64,000 nucleotides of DNA from Eucommia ulmoides (GCA_016647705.1 CM028328.1:12146614-12210613), one strand, 5' to 3'; positions 45,768 to 58,569 are shown, counted from the first letter of the stretch. Program-made: numbers and translations. Notes: generated by a model from the letters alone, not told the origin.

Positions 45768-47390
45768 ATAACTTAGCACCTCGGGAAGGGAGATATCATG
45801 GACCCCAAGGTCGAACAACCACATCATTTAGTTAAATATTTAATTAAAAATCTATGTTTATTAATTACTATATAATAATAATAATTAAAATAGACTTTTA
45901 ATTAAAATATGATTTAATTAAACATAGGATAGTATCAAACTTAAATAATTAATTATAATTTAATTATTTAAATAAAGTTTAAAATTTAAAATTTAAATAA
46001 AATACTAAATCTGATTCGATAGTGTTTTTCAAATAATATTTTAAAAGATATCAAATATGATACACACAACTTAAATTTAAATCAATATGCCTAGTCAACA
46101 TTTTAGTTATCTTCCTAAATATTTGAAAGGCCAAATCAACAGAATTTAAAGAATTGAATGTAGTTCAAATTTTTTTAGAATGAAAGTCGAACAACCGCAT
46201 CGGGAACCACCATCGAACCAACACGCTGTTGCATAGTTGTAGTGGTCCATATCATCGCAACTGCACCGGTGTGGTGCAGGCACAGACCAATGGACAACAC
46301 ACCGTTGGTTCGTGTTGGCAGCGCCCCCACAGAGGGCATCGCTGCAGACATCTAGACCCTTTGTCTCCTATGGTTTTAGCTGCAATGTCATTCTCTCAAT
46401 TTTCTCAATTTTTTATTTTTAAAATTATTTTCAAACATTATTTTTATATAATTAATTTAAAAGAACGTTTTCAAATTTACATGAAATCGATATATCATCA
46501 ATATTCTTACGATCCAATAATTTAAAAAACATAACCAATAATTGTTTTAATTTAATTACAGGTGAGTGTAATATCACTTGAAGGGATTGAAAATTAAAAA
46601 GAATAGATTTTTGCAATGGAATAAAAAATTAAATCACAATCAATATTTTATTCCTTAAAGCTGGATCTAACCGTATTAACATTAAATAATAAAGCAAGTT
46701 ATATTAAATCATACTTAAATATAACAGTTACCTCATCTGGTGTTTCAGCCTCGAAGTTGACAGTTTCGAAGATGTGATCTGAGTAGGCTCTTCTGAGAAC
46801 ATCTAAACACGAACATTGTTGGCACGGGAGAATTAATTCTCTTAGAAGTGACACAAATGTCTCACATCTACTAGTATCCACACATAGGATGTATGAAAGA
46901 AAGTGTTCTTGAATTTTGTAAGATTAAATTTAATTTCAAGACTCTAGTATAACTCTGATTTGAACTTAGGAGGTATCAAGATTCCAATGAGTAAGTGAAT
47001 TACGAAAATTCAGAATTATTATCTGTTCCTTTTTCAAAGACTCTTCTAACTTTAATTCTCTATTGTCTGTGACCCATTAAGTTCATATCAAACGCTGAAT
47101 GGTGAAAATTATTGGCCCAAACTTGACACAAGAGGAGGATGAATTGGGTCATAAACCTTTTCATTTTTTCTTTTATCTTTACAAATTCTCATCACTTCGA
47201 CCAATCCATTTTGTAGATAATTAATTATAAATATAATGTGAAGGGATTTGATTAATAGATTATTTGTCTCATTGTGGTATATTTAACAATATAATGCATA
47301 GGAATAAAATAATCACAATTCAAACAACATATAATTGTAAATCATAGGCAGATAGAGATAGAGACAATCAACAACGTTAAACAAAATATT
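45768..47390. other. AT-rich spacer with one exon-like piece
   Basis: A less AT-rich part (46190-46380) has no recognised coding. On the minus strand 46699-46881 is open for 60 codons beginning MDTSRCETFVSLLRELILPC and reaching TPDE/GTAACT, a possible splice donor near 46732. The protein is not recognised. Confidence 0.35.
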
Positions 47391-48250
47391 TTTATAATAG
47401 TTCGAAAAAATAAATTTGCCTACGTATACTCCTCCGACCTCTTGCGGAGATTTCTAATCCACAACGTATACGTATCTTCTTCCCGGGCGAACACCAAACC
47501 ATTACAATCTCTTACATTACAAGTTCGCTTATGTTCTACCACAACTCTCGTAAGGCAACCTACGTTTAAGCTTTGCAACTCTCTCACCAGGTAAGGTACG
47601 TTTATAAATTGCTACAATCACTACAACAAAAACTGCCTATAAGGGCACTTCTGTTAAGACACTATAGGGGCTCTGTCGCGACACTTTTTCGTGCGCCGAT
47701 AGACCATTTTGTTGTAGTGAATTCTCTCACAAAACAAGTTGCGTTTAAGTCTTTCTACTTTCTTACTAGACAAGCTATGTTTACGCCTACTCTCTCACTT
47801 GACGATAAATTTATGTCTTGGTACATTCTCTCACTCTACAAGGCACTTTTATGTCTAGGTACAATATATCATAAGGCAAGCTACGTCTATGCCTTGCTAC
47901 ACTCTTACCAAGGTTTACATTTCTTGGATTTCTTCATACCTTTCCCCAGGCAGAGATCACGCATTACCAAGGTTCACCACGTTGAATTTTTCAAGTACAA
48001 CAATAATCAATACAACTCTCAAACAAACAAATATATTTACAATAATAAGTACTCAAACTCAACTATTATGTATCTACTCTTGAGATATGGAGATTCTATC
48101 TCCCGAATAATCTTTTCCCTACAGAAATTTGGCCAGTGCTTATTGATTGATTATTCCCTTTGCGTTCTTCATCACTCAGCTCAATAATGTTCTATCTATC
48201 ATATTTTGGATAGTGCCCCAACAAGGTGTAGATATAATATGCAAACACTA
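47391..48250. repeat. Degenerate tandem repeat region
   Basis: Between 47500 and 47930 phrases such as CTCTCAC...AGGCAAGCTACGTTTA...CTTGCTACA recur every 45-60 bp with much divergence. TTCGAAAAAATAAATTTGCC and the nearby GCCTACGTATACTCC resemble LTR sequence of plant copia elements. The frame 47573-48187 crosses repeats and a MITE and is not a gene. Confidence 0.5.
47619..47719. mobile_element. CACTA-type MITE, 101 bp
   Basis: Perfect 13-bp ends CACTACAACAAAA and TTTTGTTGTAGTG, and a 3-bp TSD AAT on both sides (47616-47618 and 47720-47722). The interior has GCCTATAAGGGCAC and GCGACACTTTTTCGTGCGCC. It is too short to code. Confidence 0.92.
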
Positions 48251-48382
48251 GGCAATCTAAGTTGACTGGATAGGTGACTTCAAACTTCGTGATCTATCCC
48301 AAAGTCTAACGAAGCTTCTAAACACTCCCTTAAGATGTATATCACAGAATATGTTGTCTAGTGTTTTGTGCTCACATGTAAT

Positions 48383-48720
48383 GTACGTTTTGTTTCATGA
48401 ACGTTCTTGACATTTTATTTCATGCAATCTACATTTTATTTAATTCAATGTACGTTTTATATCACATAATAAGTGTAAACTAGACAAATGCTATTCACAT
48501 TAAGGTTAAATTCAAGTTCTAAGGTTTAGCCCATTAAGGTTAAATGCAACGTACATTTTGTTTCATGAATGTTCTTGACATTTTATTTCATGAATATACA
48601 TTTTATTTCATGCAATCTACATTTTATTTCATTCAATGTACGTTTTATGTCACATAATAAGTGTAAGCTAGACTAATGCTATTCTCATTAATGTTAAATT
48701 CAAGTCTAAGGTTTAGCCTA
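48383..48720. repeat. Tandem duplication of about 170 bp
   Basis: GTACGTTTTGTTTCATGAAC...AAGGTTTAGCC (48383-48530) is repeated as GTACATTTTGTTTCATGAAT...AAGGTTTAGCC (48551-48720). Each unit holds sub-repeats of ATTTTATTTCATGCAATCTAC. Confidence 0.85.
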
Positions 48721-49214
48721 TTTACGTAAATGTTTGATTACTTTTATTTCTTAATCACAGAAGAGGATATGGCATGAATACATGATGACACTGATTATGA
48801 TACGCATAAGTAAGAGCAAGTAGGAAGTCATAACATCATGTTAGCGATACTTGATTAGCCTTTTTTGTTTTTTAAACTAAAGGCAATTTTACGTTCGCCA
48901 ATTGCTTGGGATATAATGCATACATAAGCGCATATAAGATGTTATCAATAAGTACATGTGACATTAAAAATCACTTTATTAACTCTTCTCAACATATAGC
49001 ATGTATGATTCTTCTCAATGTGAAGTTACGACAATTTTCAAGAAAACCATTAACTCTTATAAAGTTTGATAAAATGTCCAATTCAGCTTATCCCTTTTTG
49101 GAATGGTACGTGGAGGATTTAAGATCTCGATGAGTAACTTAATGTCGTCGACTGTGCGAGTTCTTCCCGTTTCTAATATACCAATTCTAATGAATTCGTG
49201 ATTAAGTAGACAAC
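48721..49214. other. AT-rich spacer, no gene seen
   Basis: No recognised feature. The last five bases, ACAAC, are the left TSD of the next solo LTR. Confidence 0.4.
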
Positions 49215-51451
49215 TGATAGGTGTGATCTACTTATCTATTTCAAATCGAAATTGTTAGTTTTTTAGCACGTTTATTATGTTTTTAATACGTTTTAATATA
49301 TTTTTATTCTTTTTGTATTAAAACAGATGTGTGGAGTGAAAAGGTAAGAAAACGGAGCATAAACGATCAAATCGTATCAAGAACGATGAGAAATTGAGCA
49401 AGGAGGAAAGATTCTGAAAGAAGCCCACCGCTGCGGCGTCCAGACCTCCGTCGTGGCGGTGAAAATGCAGAGAATGGCTATTTTGCTGAACTTCCACCAC
49501 CGCAGCACTGAGAATGCAGGATGGTCTCCATTATCCATCGCCGCGGCGCTGAATCCCACAGCCACGACGGTCAGCTCCGCATAGTCTTAAGATATTTTAT
49601 TAGATATTTTGCCTATTTAAACCCTTTTTTTCCTCTTCTATTCCAGTGGAATCACCCCCAAGGTCTTAGACTATATTTTAGGGTGAGTTTGAGAGATTTT
49701 TGAGGGAGAGCTTTCAACCCGAGGTAGAAGATGAAGGAGGAAGCGATCGATCAACGGTTTTAGTACCAAATGTTCAGATATCAGCTAAGTCGTTTATTTC
49801 TTTTCTTTATTTTCTTCAGTTTGGTAGTTGTTGAGCATGTTTACGACATTTTACATTGTATACATAGTTATGGTCATTAGCTAAACATAGGTTGTTTAGG
49901 AATTATTAATAAATTTATGAATACGTTGTTTAGTTGAATTTATGTTTCATTTGCAGTTGTTCTTCGATGTTTGATTGTGTTTATCGTTTTTGTTTCTTGA
50001 TTATGCTTAGATAGATATATTTAGAATTCAAGGTTTGACAAACCCCGAATTTGGACTGGGGTTAACGAACACCACGATCCAATAACCCGAGAGAGAATTG
50101 GATTGTGTACAATGGATGACATTGGGGCAAGACTCACGCGACCTAGGGTCGTTAAGACGTTGAGGGGGACTTCTTCGTTGACACGAAATCACGTATTCCC
50201 CCGTCTTACACTCGGTAGAAGTGGTAGGGGAGTTTTAGAACTAAATTTGTCGATAGGGTAAATACAACGCGACGATCCAATAACCAGGGAGAGAGTTGGA
50301 TTGTGCGCAATCAATGACGTTGGGGCGAGAGTCACGTGACCTAGGGTCGTTAAGACGTTGATGAGGACTTCGGCGTTGACACAAAGTTGCGTATTCCCCC
50401 GTCTTACACTCGGGAGAGGTGGCGGGGGAGTTTAAGAACTGAGATTATCGGATATGTCGAACGTCATTAACATAAACTAAAACGAGATTCAACACGTATT
50501 CGTAAACGAAACTAATCCTAGACAATCTATTCTCTCAAAACTATCTCAATTTAGTATTAGTATAGTTAAATTAATATTTTGGTATCAGTAATAATAAATT
50601 TATGAATACGTTGTTTAGTTGAATTTATGTTTCGTTTGTAGTTGTTCTTAGATGTTTGATTGTGTTTATCGTTCTTGTTTCTTGATTACGCTTAGATAGA
50701 TATATCGAGAATTCAAGGTTTGATAAACCCCAAATTTGGATTGGGGTTAACGAATGTCACGATCCAATAACCCGGGTGGGAATTGGATTGTGTACAATAG
50801 ATGACGTTGGGGTAAGAGTCACGTGACCTAGGGTCGTTAAGACGTTGAGGGGGACTTCTTCGTTGACATGAAGTCTCGTATTCCCCCATCTTACACTCGG
50901 GAGAGGTGTCGGAGGAGTTTTAGAACTGCAATTGTCGATAGGGAAAACACAACGCGACGATCCAATAACCCGGGAGAGAGTTGGATTATGCATAATCAAT
51001 GACGTTGGGGCAAGACTCACTTGACCTAGGGTCGTTAAGACGTTGAAGGAGACTTCGACGTTGACACAAAGTCACTTATTCCCTCGTCTTACACTTGGGA
51101 GAGGTGACGAGGGAGTTTACGAACTGAGATTGTTGGATATGCCGAACGCCGTTAACATAAATTAAAACGAGATTGAACACGTATTCGTAAACGAAACTAA
51201 TCCCTAGACAATCTATTCTCTCAAAACTATCTCAATGTAGTATTAGTATAGTTAAATTAGTATTTTAGTATTAGTATTAAATTATATTCCATTTTTATCG
51301 CCTAGATAAAATTAGGTTATGATAATCGCGGTAGTCAATAGTAATCTTAACCAATCCCTGTGGATACGATACCTGACCGAAAGGTTCATTATATTAAAAC
51401 TTGACCTGTACGCTTGCGGTGAAAGTAGCAACGTTTAAATTGTGGCCACCA
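49215..51451 (+). mobile_element. Solo LTR, 2237 bp, plus strand, with 5-bp TSD
   Basis: It begins TGATAGGTGTGATCTAC and ends ...GTGGCCACCA. ACAAC lies on both sides (49210-49214 and 51452-51456). The first part matches the minus-strand LTR at 45168-45762 in reverse. The later part, absent from that copy, holds a 685-bp tandem duplication and ends with the phrase CCCTGTGGATACGATACCTG found near the ends of some plant gypsy LTRs. No coding region. Fossil. Confidence 0.8.
49908..51270. repeat. Two 685-bp units, each with two about 190-bp sub-units
   Basis: AATTTATGAATACGTTGTTTAG marks the start of each large unit (49912 and 50597). Within each, CGATCCAATAACCC...GGGTCGTTAAGACGTTGA occurs twice (near 50076, 50271, 50760, 50956), giving four diverged sub-units in a two-level order. 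Confidence 0.85.
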
Positions 51452-51456
51452 ACAAC

Positions 51457-51949
51457 CTCTTTGATTTATCTTAGAAAACTCTCTTGGTTTTCTCAAAATG
51501 TTTTATTTTAGAAGTAATGAATTTAACTCTTAGATAGGCCAATTTGAAAATCCAATTCAATTTATTTTTTTTAATCACGAGATCAATTTCATGTACTTTA
51601 ACATCTAGGAATGTAGATATGATCAATATAAACAACTTCTAGATATATTAGTGTGCATACAAGTAAATTAATCATATCATCAAGCATAGATATACATAAA
51701 GTGGCTATACAAATAAGATGGAGTATGTAAAACATGATCTAGACTTTGTCAATTAAGCATATAATAAGCATGTTTCAAGATTTAAACAATGAGGCGCAAA
51801 GTAATGTGTAATAGAACAAACTCACCAGATGTAGTAATAATAATTCGGGTGTGTTTCATCTTCCAGGATGACCAATTTTCTTCCTTCTCAAGTCCCTTAC
51901 AAGCTTAGAGCATCACAAGATTCGGGTGTGTTTTTGTAGTGTTTCTTCT

Positions 51950-51987
<38 letters not shown>

Positions 51988-52442
51988 GTTCAAATCATCA
52001 TCCTTCTCAAATTTGTGCAATTATGTGGGATTTATATGGTGTTGGTCAAGATAGTGACTGTTGCGCCAAATCTAGGATCAAAAGGCGATTAATTTATTCT
52101 AATTAATAATTTGAACATTAGGTGCATATCTATAACATTTAATTCTAACTTTCCAATTTAATCAAATTGGACAAGAACCTGTAGGGAGACAAGGTGCATC
52201 AAGAAGGCCTGCAATTTTGGGTTCAAAAAATACAAACATTTAAACATCAAATTTGCCCTTTGATTTTGATCCATAATTTGTAATCCTTGATTCAAATGAT
52301 AGAAAATATATTCAATGAAAGATAAAAATAATTTTGAATCAATTTGGTATTCAAAACAAGGTTGAATTTGATTTTTTCCTCAATGTATAATAATATATCC
52401 CGTAAATTGGTTGATTCATTTGTGTAATTGATTGAAAAATTG
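51457..52442. other. AT-rich spacer with (TA)n, no gene seen
   Basis: (TA)n at 51953-51983. GATTCGGGTGTGTTT occurs twice (51844 and 51921). No gene. Confidence 0.45.
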
Positions 52443-52688
52443 TAACGACCCAGTTTCTCAGGGTTGGCACGTGATTTCTCCCATTGGAGAATTAACACTA
52501 AAACCGAACGGTCAATATTTTGTCTTATAAATCGGAGATTTTTTTTGCAACATGATGGCGACAATTACAATTTGTTAATTTATCAAATCAATTTTACAAC
52601 AGTGAATAATCGATTCGATTATTTCGAATTCAAATACAACTACTATTAGAATACAAGTAAGTAAGCCCATTAAAAATTGGGGGGTAAA
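52443..52688. mobile_element. Fragment of an LTR related to the LARD-like element
   Basis: TGTAACGACCCAGTTTCTCA onwards follows the first 250-300 bp of the LTR at 52689 with many differences. It ends directly at that LTR in TTGGGGGGTAAA. It is an older truncated relative; orientation unclear. Confidence 0.5.
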
Positions 52689-53857
52689 TGTAACGGCCCG
52701 GTTTCCTAGGACCATTACGCGGTTTCTCCTATTGAGAATTTAACTGAAATCGAATCACCAGTATTTTTAGTCTATACATTTGGATAAATGTTACAAACAA
52801 CGGTGACGGTTTTATTTATCAATGACGATAATTTTACTAAATAAATAATATTTTAATTAACAAAAACATGATAAATTTTATATGCGACAACGATAATTAG
52901 AATTATCAAATTTATAATTTATCAATTTATCGAATCGAATTTATGACAATAAATAATAAATACAACTATTACAAATTTTAAATAGAAATTCAACTAAAAT
53001 TTATATCGCCGTTTCGCTCCTACCGGGCCAGCAATCTAAACTGTGAGGTTGTGAGCCAATGCTCAGTAGAACTCTAACTTCTCTAATACATGCATTTAAT
53101 TAACGCAACAAATAAAACACATTGGCATAATTTTCACATAGTCATAATTATTTCATCAAAATTAAACAATTAAAATTCCACAACAATAACAATAATAAAT
53201 CACACAATAGAAAAATTAAATACATGTATTAAAAAAATTAGAAATTCTACCTGAAATCTGAAGCCGGAATCCGAAATGGAATCAGAATAATTTTTCTCAC
53301 CAAATCATTCCACATATATATATATGGAAAGTAAAATCTAACTTAATATAATTGTCCTGCTTTTATCCTGATCTCAATTCCTTGTGTATATATATATAAT
53401 TCTTTTATTATTATTATTATTATTATTATTATAAGTGTCATATATATGTTTAAACGAGTTGTGTTGTCTTCTTAATATGAAGACAACACAATTTAATATT
53501 TTATTATTATTATTTACAGTTAGATCCCTCTTAAAATAAAATAAAAATTAATTACATCCCGAAACTCTTAAAAATATATTTTAAATAGCACATTGGTCCC
53601 AAAACTTCTAAAATTAATTTAAAATTAATATTAAACTCCCAAAATTTATCAAATATTATTTATACCATCAATTTACAAAATAACCCAAAAAAATATCACA
53701 CTTATGTAAAATAATATTTTCAAAAAATATAAATTTCACGTTTAACTTCAAAAATTATTATGTATTTGTATTGCCAATTCACAAAATCGTCCTTAAAAAA
53801 TATTAGACTTATATATATATATATATATATTTTAAATATAAATTTTGGGATATTACA
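52689..53857 (-). repeat. Downstream (3') LTR of the LARD-like element
   Basis: 1169 bp, TG...CA ends, with (ATT)n and (AT)n runs near 53400 and 53813. It gives the reference for where its partner at 56822 is cut (after base 53716 equivalent). Confidence 0.8.
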
Positions 53858-53873
53858 ATTTACCCCTCTTAAA
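53858..53873 (-). other. Polypurine tract of the LARD-like element
   Basis: Reads AAGAGGGGTAAAT in reverse, directly before the LTR start. Confidence 0.65.
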
Positions 53874-54527
53874 TAAATTTTATCCTCGAAATTTCATTCA
53901 AAATAATAATAATTCAGAACGCACCGCACGGTCATGTTAGTCACACTCAATTCTAAAATAATAGTTCTCTATGTAGGGTCTCATAACCGAAAGTCGCCCA
54001 TAATTCACATTCGTCAACATTCATTCCACTTATCGCAACATTCTCATTCGCAGTGGCCTACATTATATCCAACAATCTACGGACCGGGTGCACTTTGGTC
54101 GGTAACACCTAGCAAAGATAACCAATTGTCAAAGAATCTTATGTTTCTAAACGCTTCCGTTGCACTACTCTGATAAAAATAGTAATAAATAACAATATAT
54201 CTTTAGAATATCATGGTAGTCTCATTGGATTGGGTCAATCTCAATTCCAACAAGTCTACGACCTCAATAATTTTTTCACTTGGCATGACTTTTTCGTCTA
54301 CTACCATATCCCATGGCCAACATTTATCAATTTCATTCAACATTTAAGCCAATATGTTTGCAACCAGTATCTTATCCAACAGATAGTCCAAATTCCTAAT
54401 GGACTATCCTGAGAGACTAAAAATGACTACCTCTAATATTCACATTAAACTTCCAATAATCCCATAAAAATTTTCATAAAATCAAACCATTCAAATTTCA
54501 GGTAATAAATTTTTTTCACAATACGTC

Positions 54528-54795
54528 AAAAATACATAAATATTTCTCAAGCACATAAATACATCTCAAAACACCTAAATACGTTAGAATCATATAAATA
54601 CCCTTCAAAACACATAAATACCGCCGAACCACATAAATACGTATCAAATTACATAAACACGTTTTCACCACCCAAATATGTATCGAAACACACGAATACC
54701 TATGAATCACATAAATACGTGTCAATCTCGTAAATACAGGTCGAAATACATAAATATATTCCAAACCACATAATTATCTAGAAATACATAAATAT
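54528..54795. repeat. Array of about 18-bp CACATAAATACGT-type units
   Basis: Some 14 or more units of ACATAAATA plus 8-10 variable bases, in the internal region of the LARD-like element. Confidence 0.85.
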
Positions 54796-55283
54796 GTTAC
54801 CAACATGTAATCATGTCGCCAAAGTCGCGTAACCTAACAAGTTCAATACTGAATTCAATACTCACGTGAAATGTATATAAAAAATATTATATAAAATCCC
54901 AACTCGCATTTCTACAATACTAATTAAGCTCAAAATTTCAAATTAATATTTCAAAATAATAATTGGCTCTCGATAGTTTCACAATGACCCCACACTCCAC
55001 CTCTGTCAATCGTTACTAATAGACCAATATCTATCCGAATTATTTTTATCAGTGTACTGTTTTCGTAATGTAGAAGCATTTTATGAATCAAGTATTTTTT
55101 ATCAACATCCACTTTCCAATAAAATATTGCTACACTGGGTAGTATTCAAATCTTAACAAAAATATCATCGTAATAGAACAACCGAATTTAAATCAACTAG
55201 CCAACTCATTTGTATATAATAAAATAACATACTTCCTTGCCAGCCATATGATCGTTTTACCTTACGATCGGGAATGATCATAT

Positions 55284-55640
55284 CCACCCTGTAGGACTTG
55301 CCTAACAGGTAACAACATATATAATATATCCATCCTGTAGAACTTGCCGGACAGGTAACAACATATATAATATATTAATCTTGCAGGACTTTCTTGACAG
55401 GTAACAACATATATAATATATCAACCCTGCAGAACTTGTCTGACAGGTAACAACATATATAATATATATAATATATCCATCCTGCAGGACTTGCCCAGTA
55501 GGTAACAACATGTATAATATATCCACTCTGCAAAACTTGTCTGACAGGTAGCAACATATATAATATATATATAATATATCCACCTTGCAAGACTTACTTG
55601 GCAGGTAACAACATATACACACATCTCGCAGGACTAGCTC
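55284..55640. repeat. Array of about 45-bp units with GACAGGTAACAACATATA
   Basis: Seven and a half units of the form CCATCCTGCAGGACTTGCC, then GACAGGTAACAACATATA, then TAATATAT. Frames on the minus strand across it are by-products of the repeat. Internal region of the LARD-like element. Confidence 0.9.
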
Positions 55641-56805
55641 TCTTGACGAGAAGACAACTATGACATAACAGAATAATAAAATTATTTTTCACCTTTAAAA
55701 TTTTTCTTGATCCATTAATCATCGTAAAACTGTCAATGTTCATCAATACCTATTTTTTCCCAAATTTAATACGAAAATATAATTTGATAATTTATATAGA
55801 AGATAGTAAATACCTTTAAATTGATACTTTCAATTCAATGACTATTCATGTGGTCCACGGCTAACACAACACTCACCTAGACTTATTTAACTTACTATTA
55901 GTAAGTTGTATTAATTAAACACCACCTAAAATGTTAGTATGTTAAATTTGAAACTTATAGGGACCAACCTGAAATAATGGTAACAACACATGGGTACAAA
56001 TTGTCAAACCACCAAAACAAAACGGAGACGTCAATGCATACAAATGTGGACCAACCTACAATCCTTGCACATATGTATAAGCATCACACCATAATTATTT
56101 CGTTAATGGAGGCAACGCAAACAAGGCGATCTTTCTCCATCCTTTTTTTTTTTCCCTCTTTATTTATTTATTTATTTATTTAAGATTATGATATTAATCT
56201 GTGCTTTAACAACTTTGCCATTATATCGATGATCTAATAACATAATCTACAACATGATCCTCATCTCTGTTTTTTTTTCTCTTTCTTTCTCTTTTTTTTT
56301 TTTTTTTTTTTTCAGTGTAATGAGCGTTTGGCTACTAGGAATTGGGGCCTCAAACTTTGGAATTAGGGATAAAACTAAGGTACAAAGTGCAAGAATTGCA
56401 ACATTTATTTATTTATTTATTTTTAAAACAACAAACACAACAATAGCATACTTAAGACCTAAATGAAGAATGTAGTATCATCTACTGCCAAAGTTGAAAA
56501 TAGATCATGTATTGCATCAATCAAATTAATCTTGATTAAATGATGATGAATTAGAAGGATAGACAATTCATGGTGCATACAGAGAATTATAATAGGGCCA
56601 AGAGAAATCATTGAGTTAGCTACCAAAAAAAGAAACTCTAAAATTTTTCAATTGTATAGTTTTATTAGAAACTGTAGAGTTTTTTTATTTTCTTCAGGGT
56701 TCTGTTTGTTTTTTATTTTTAGAAGATAAAAATTATTATTTTTAATATTAGTTAATTTATTATGAGTAATGGGTACCATAACCCAGGCCTAAAGCAATCA
56801 CAAAC

Positions 56806-56821
56806 CCGCTCTGATACTACC
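56806..56821 (-). other. Primer-binding site of the LARD-like element
   Basis: In reverse, the LTR end CATTACA is followed by GGTAGTATCAGAGC, close to the initiator-methionine tRNA primer site (TGGTATCAGAGC) used by many plant gypsy elements. Confidence 0.7.
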
Positions 56822-57547
56822 TGTAATGGCCCGGTTTTCTAGGGCCGTTACGCGATTTATCATATTGAGAATTTAACTGAAACCGAATCAAACTGAAACC
56901 GAATTACTAGCTAGTATTTTTATTATATATATTCGGATAAATTTTACAAACAACGGCGACAGTTTTATTTATCAACGATGATAATTTTACTAAATAAATA
57001 ATATTTTAATTAACAAAAACCTGATAAATTTTACACACGACAACGATAACTAGAATTATCAAATTTATAATTTATCAATAAATCGAATTGAATTTACGAC
57101 GGTAAATAATAAATACAATTATTACAAATTTTAAATATAAATTCAACTAAAATTTGTATCGCCGTTTTGCTCCTATCGGGCCTGCAATCAAAACTATGGG
57201 GTTGTGAGCCAACGCTCAGTAGAACTCCAACTCCTCTAATATGTGCATTTAATTAACGCAACAAATAAAACACATTGGTATAATTTTCACATACTCATAA
57301 TTATTTCATCAAAATTAAACAGTTAAAATTCCACAAAAATAACAACAATAAATCACACAATAGAAAAATTAAATACATGTATTAAAAGAGTTATAAATTC
57401 TACCTGAAATCTGAAGTCGGAATCCGAAACGGAATCAAAATAATTTTTCTCGCCAAATCATTCCGTATATATATAAAGTAAACTCTAACTTAATATAATT
57501 CTTTTACTTTTATCCTGATCTCAATTCCTTTTGCATATATATAATTC

Positions 57548-57583
<36 letters not shown>

Positions 57584-57645
57584 CGTGTTATATATATGTT
57601 TAAATGAATTGTGTCGTCTTCTTAATACGAAGACAATACAATTTA

Positions 57646-57681
<36 letters not shown>

Positions 57682-57885
57682 TATTTACAGTTAGACCCCT
57701 CTTAAAATAAAAAAAATATTAATTATACCCAAAAAATTTTAAAAGTATATTTTAAATAGCATATTGGTCCTAAAACTTCTAAAATCAATTTAAAATTAAT
57801 ATTAAACTCCCAAAATTTATCAAATATTATTTATACCATCAATTTACAAAATAACCCAAAAACATATCACACTTATGTAAAATAA
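56822..57885 (-). repeat. Upstream (5') LTR of the LARD-like element, cut by an insertion
   Basis: It matches 52689-53716 and stops in TTATGTAAAATAA, where the plus-strand Tat-lineage element begins. It includes (ATT)n, (AC)n and (AT)n runs (57551-57680). Confidence 0.8.
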
Positions 57886-58567
57886 CCGATATAGGGGAAT
57901 CTCGTAAGATACATCACGGGGTCAAAAGTTCACCCAATCATAGAAGAGCGGCTGGAATGAGAGCTAAAAAATCCCTCAGTACCGAGCTGGAGTGTCCCCT
58001 AGCCGAACTGAGGGTCATCTCAGTGAAGAAGTCAGGACTGGCAAACTGAGGTTCGACCTTCCGAACTGACGATCTGCGGCACCCTTTGCTCGCCACCTCA
58101 ACACTCGGGAGTTCGCCAGGCTGTAATAGGGCCCTGGCCCATGGGCCTCCAGTTGTGGGCTTAAAAGCCAGCCCAGGCGATTATAGGACTAACCTGTTTG
58201 CTCATTGGTTGCCTAGCAGATCAGGGTAATTAACCTGAGCTGGCCCCCTAATTTCGCGGCGCTAATCAAGTACTGGCACCTATAAATACACCAGAACACC
58301 CACTGCCCAATGGTATGTGACTACTACTAAACCCAATATAAATTTTCAGCCCTCCATCTCGGAATACTTATCCTCACGCCAGAGGGACTTTATTGGGGAT
58401 AACCCCGGTAGGTCTTTGTGCAGGTGTTGAGCGCAGAAGAATGGAGCTCAGCTCGGAGATCGTCACCACCCCTGAACGCAACTTGCTACAGCATTAGTGG
58501 CCGCCCTGTGTCCCAGGTATCCTCCCGAACCATACTGTTGACCAGCAACTACTTTTCGGTATCAACA
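57886..58567 (+). repeat. 5' LTR of the Tat-lineage element
   Basis: The left edge is set by the point where the match to the LARD LTR stops; the right edge by ...TATCAACA before the primer site. TATAAATA at 58281-58288 is a credible promoter. The left TG end is not evident. Confidence 0.7.
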
Positions 58568-58569
58568 GT

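Larger units (their letters stand above)
52689..57885 (-). mobile_element. LARD-like non-autonomous LTR retrotransposon (minus strand)
   Basis: Two related LTRs lie in the same orientation at 52689-53857 (complete, 1169 bp) and 56822-57885 (cut by the next element, the rest expected outside the window). In reverse each starts TGTAATATCCC and ends ...CGTTACA or ...CATTACA. A primer site (GGTAGTATCAGAGC in reverse) and a polypurine tract (AAGAGGGGTAAAT in reverse) sit at the proper ends of a 2964-bp internal region. No gag or pol remnant is recognisable there, so it fits the large retrotransposon derivative type. By eye roughly nine in ten LTR bases agree, so it is not recent. Fossil. Confidence 0.75.

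Noticed and set aside
47573-48187. 204-codon open frame on the plus strand
   Set aside because: It runs across degenerate tandem repeats and through the whole CACTA MITE, so its length is chance.
55302-55622. 106-codon minus-strand frame with repeated CCYLSDKFC words
   Set aside because: It is a direct by-product of the 45-bp tandem array, whose unit length is a multiple of three.
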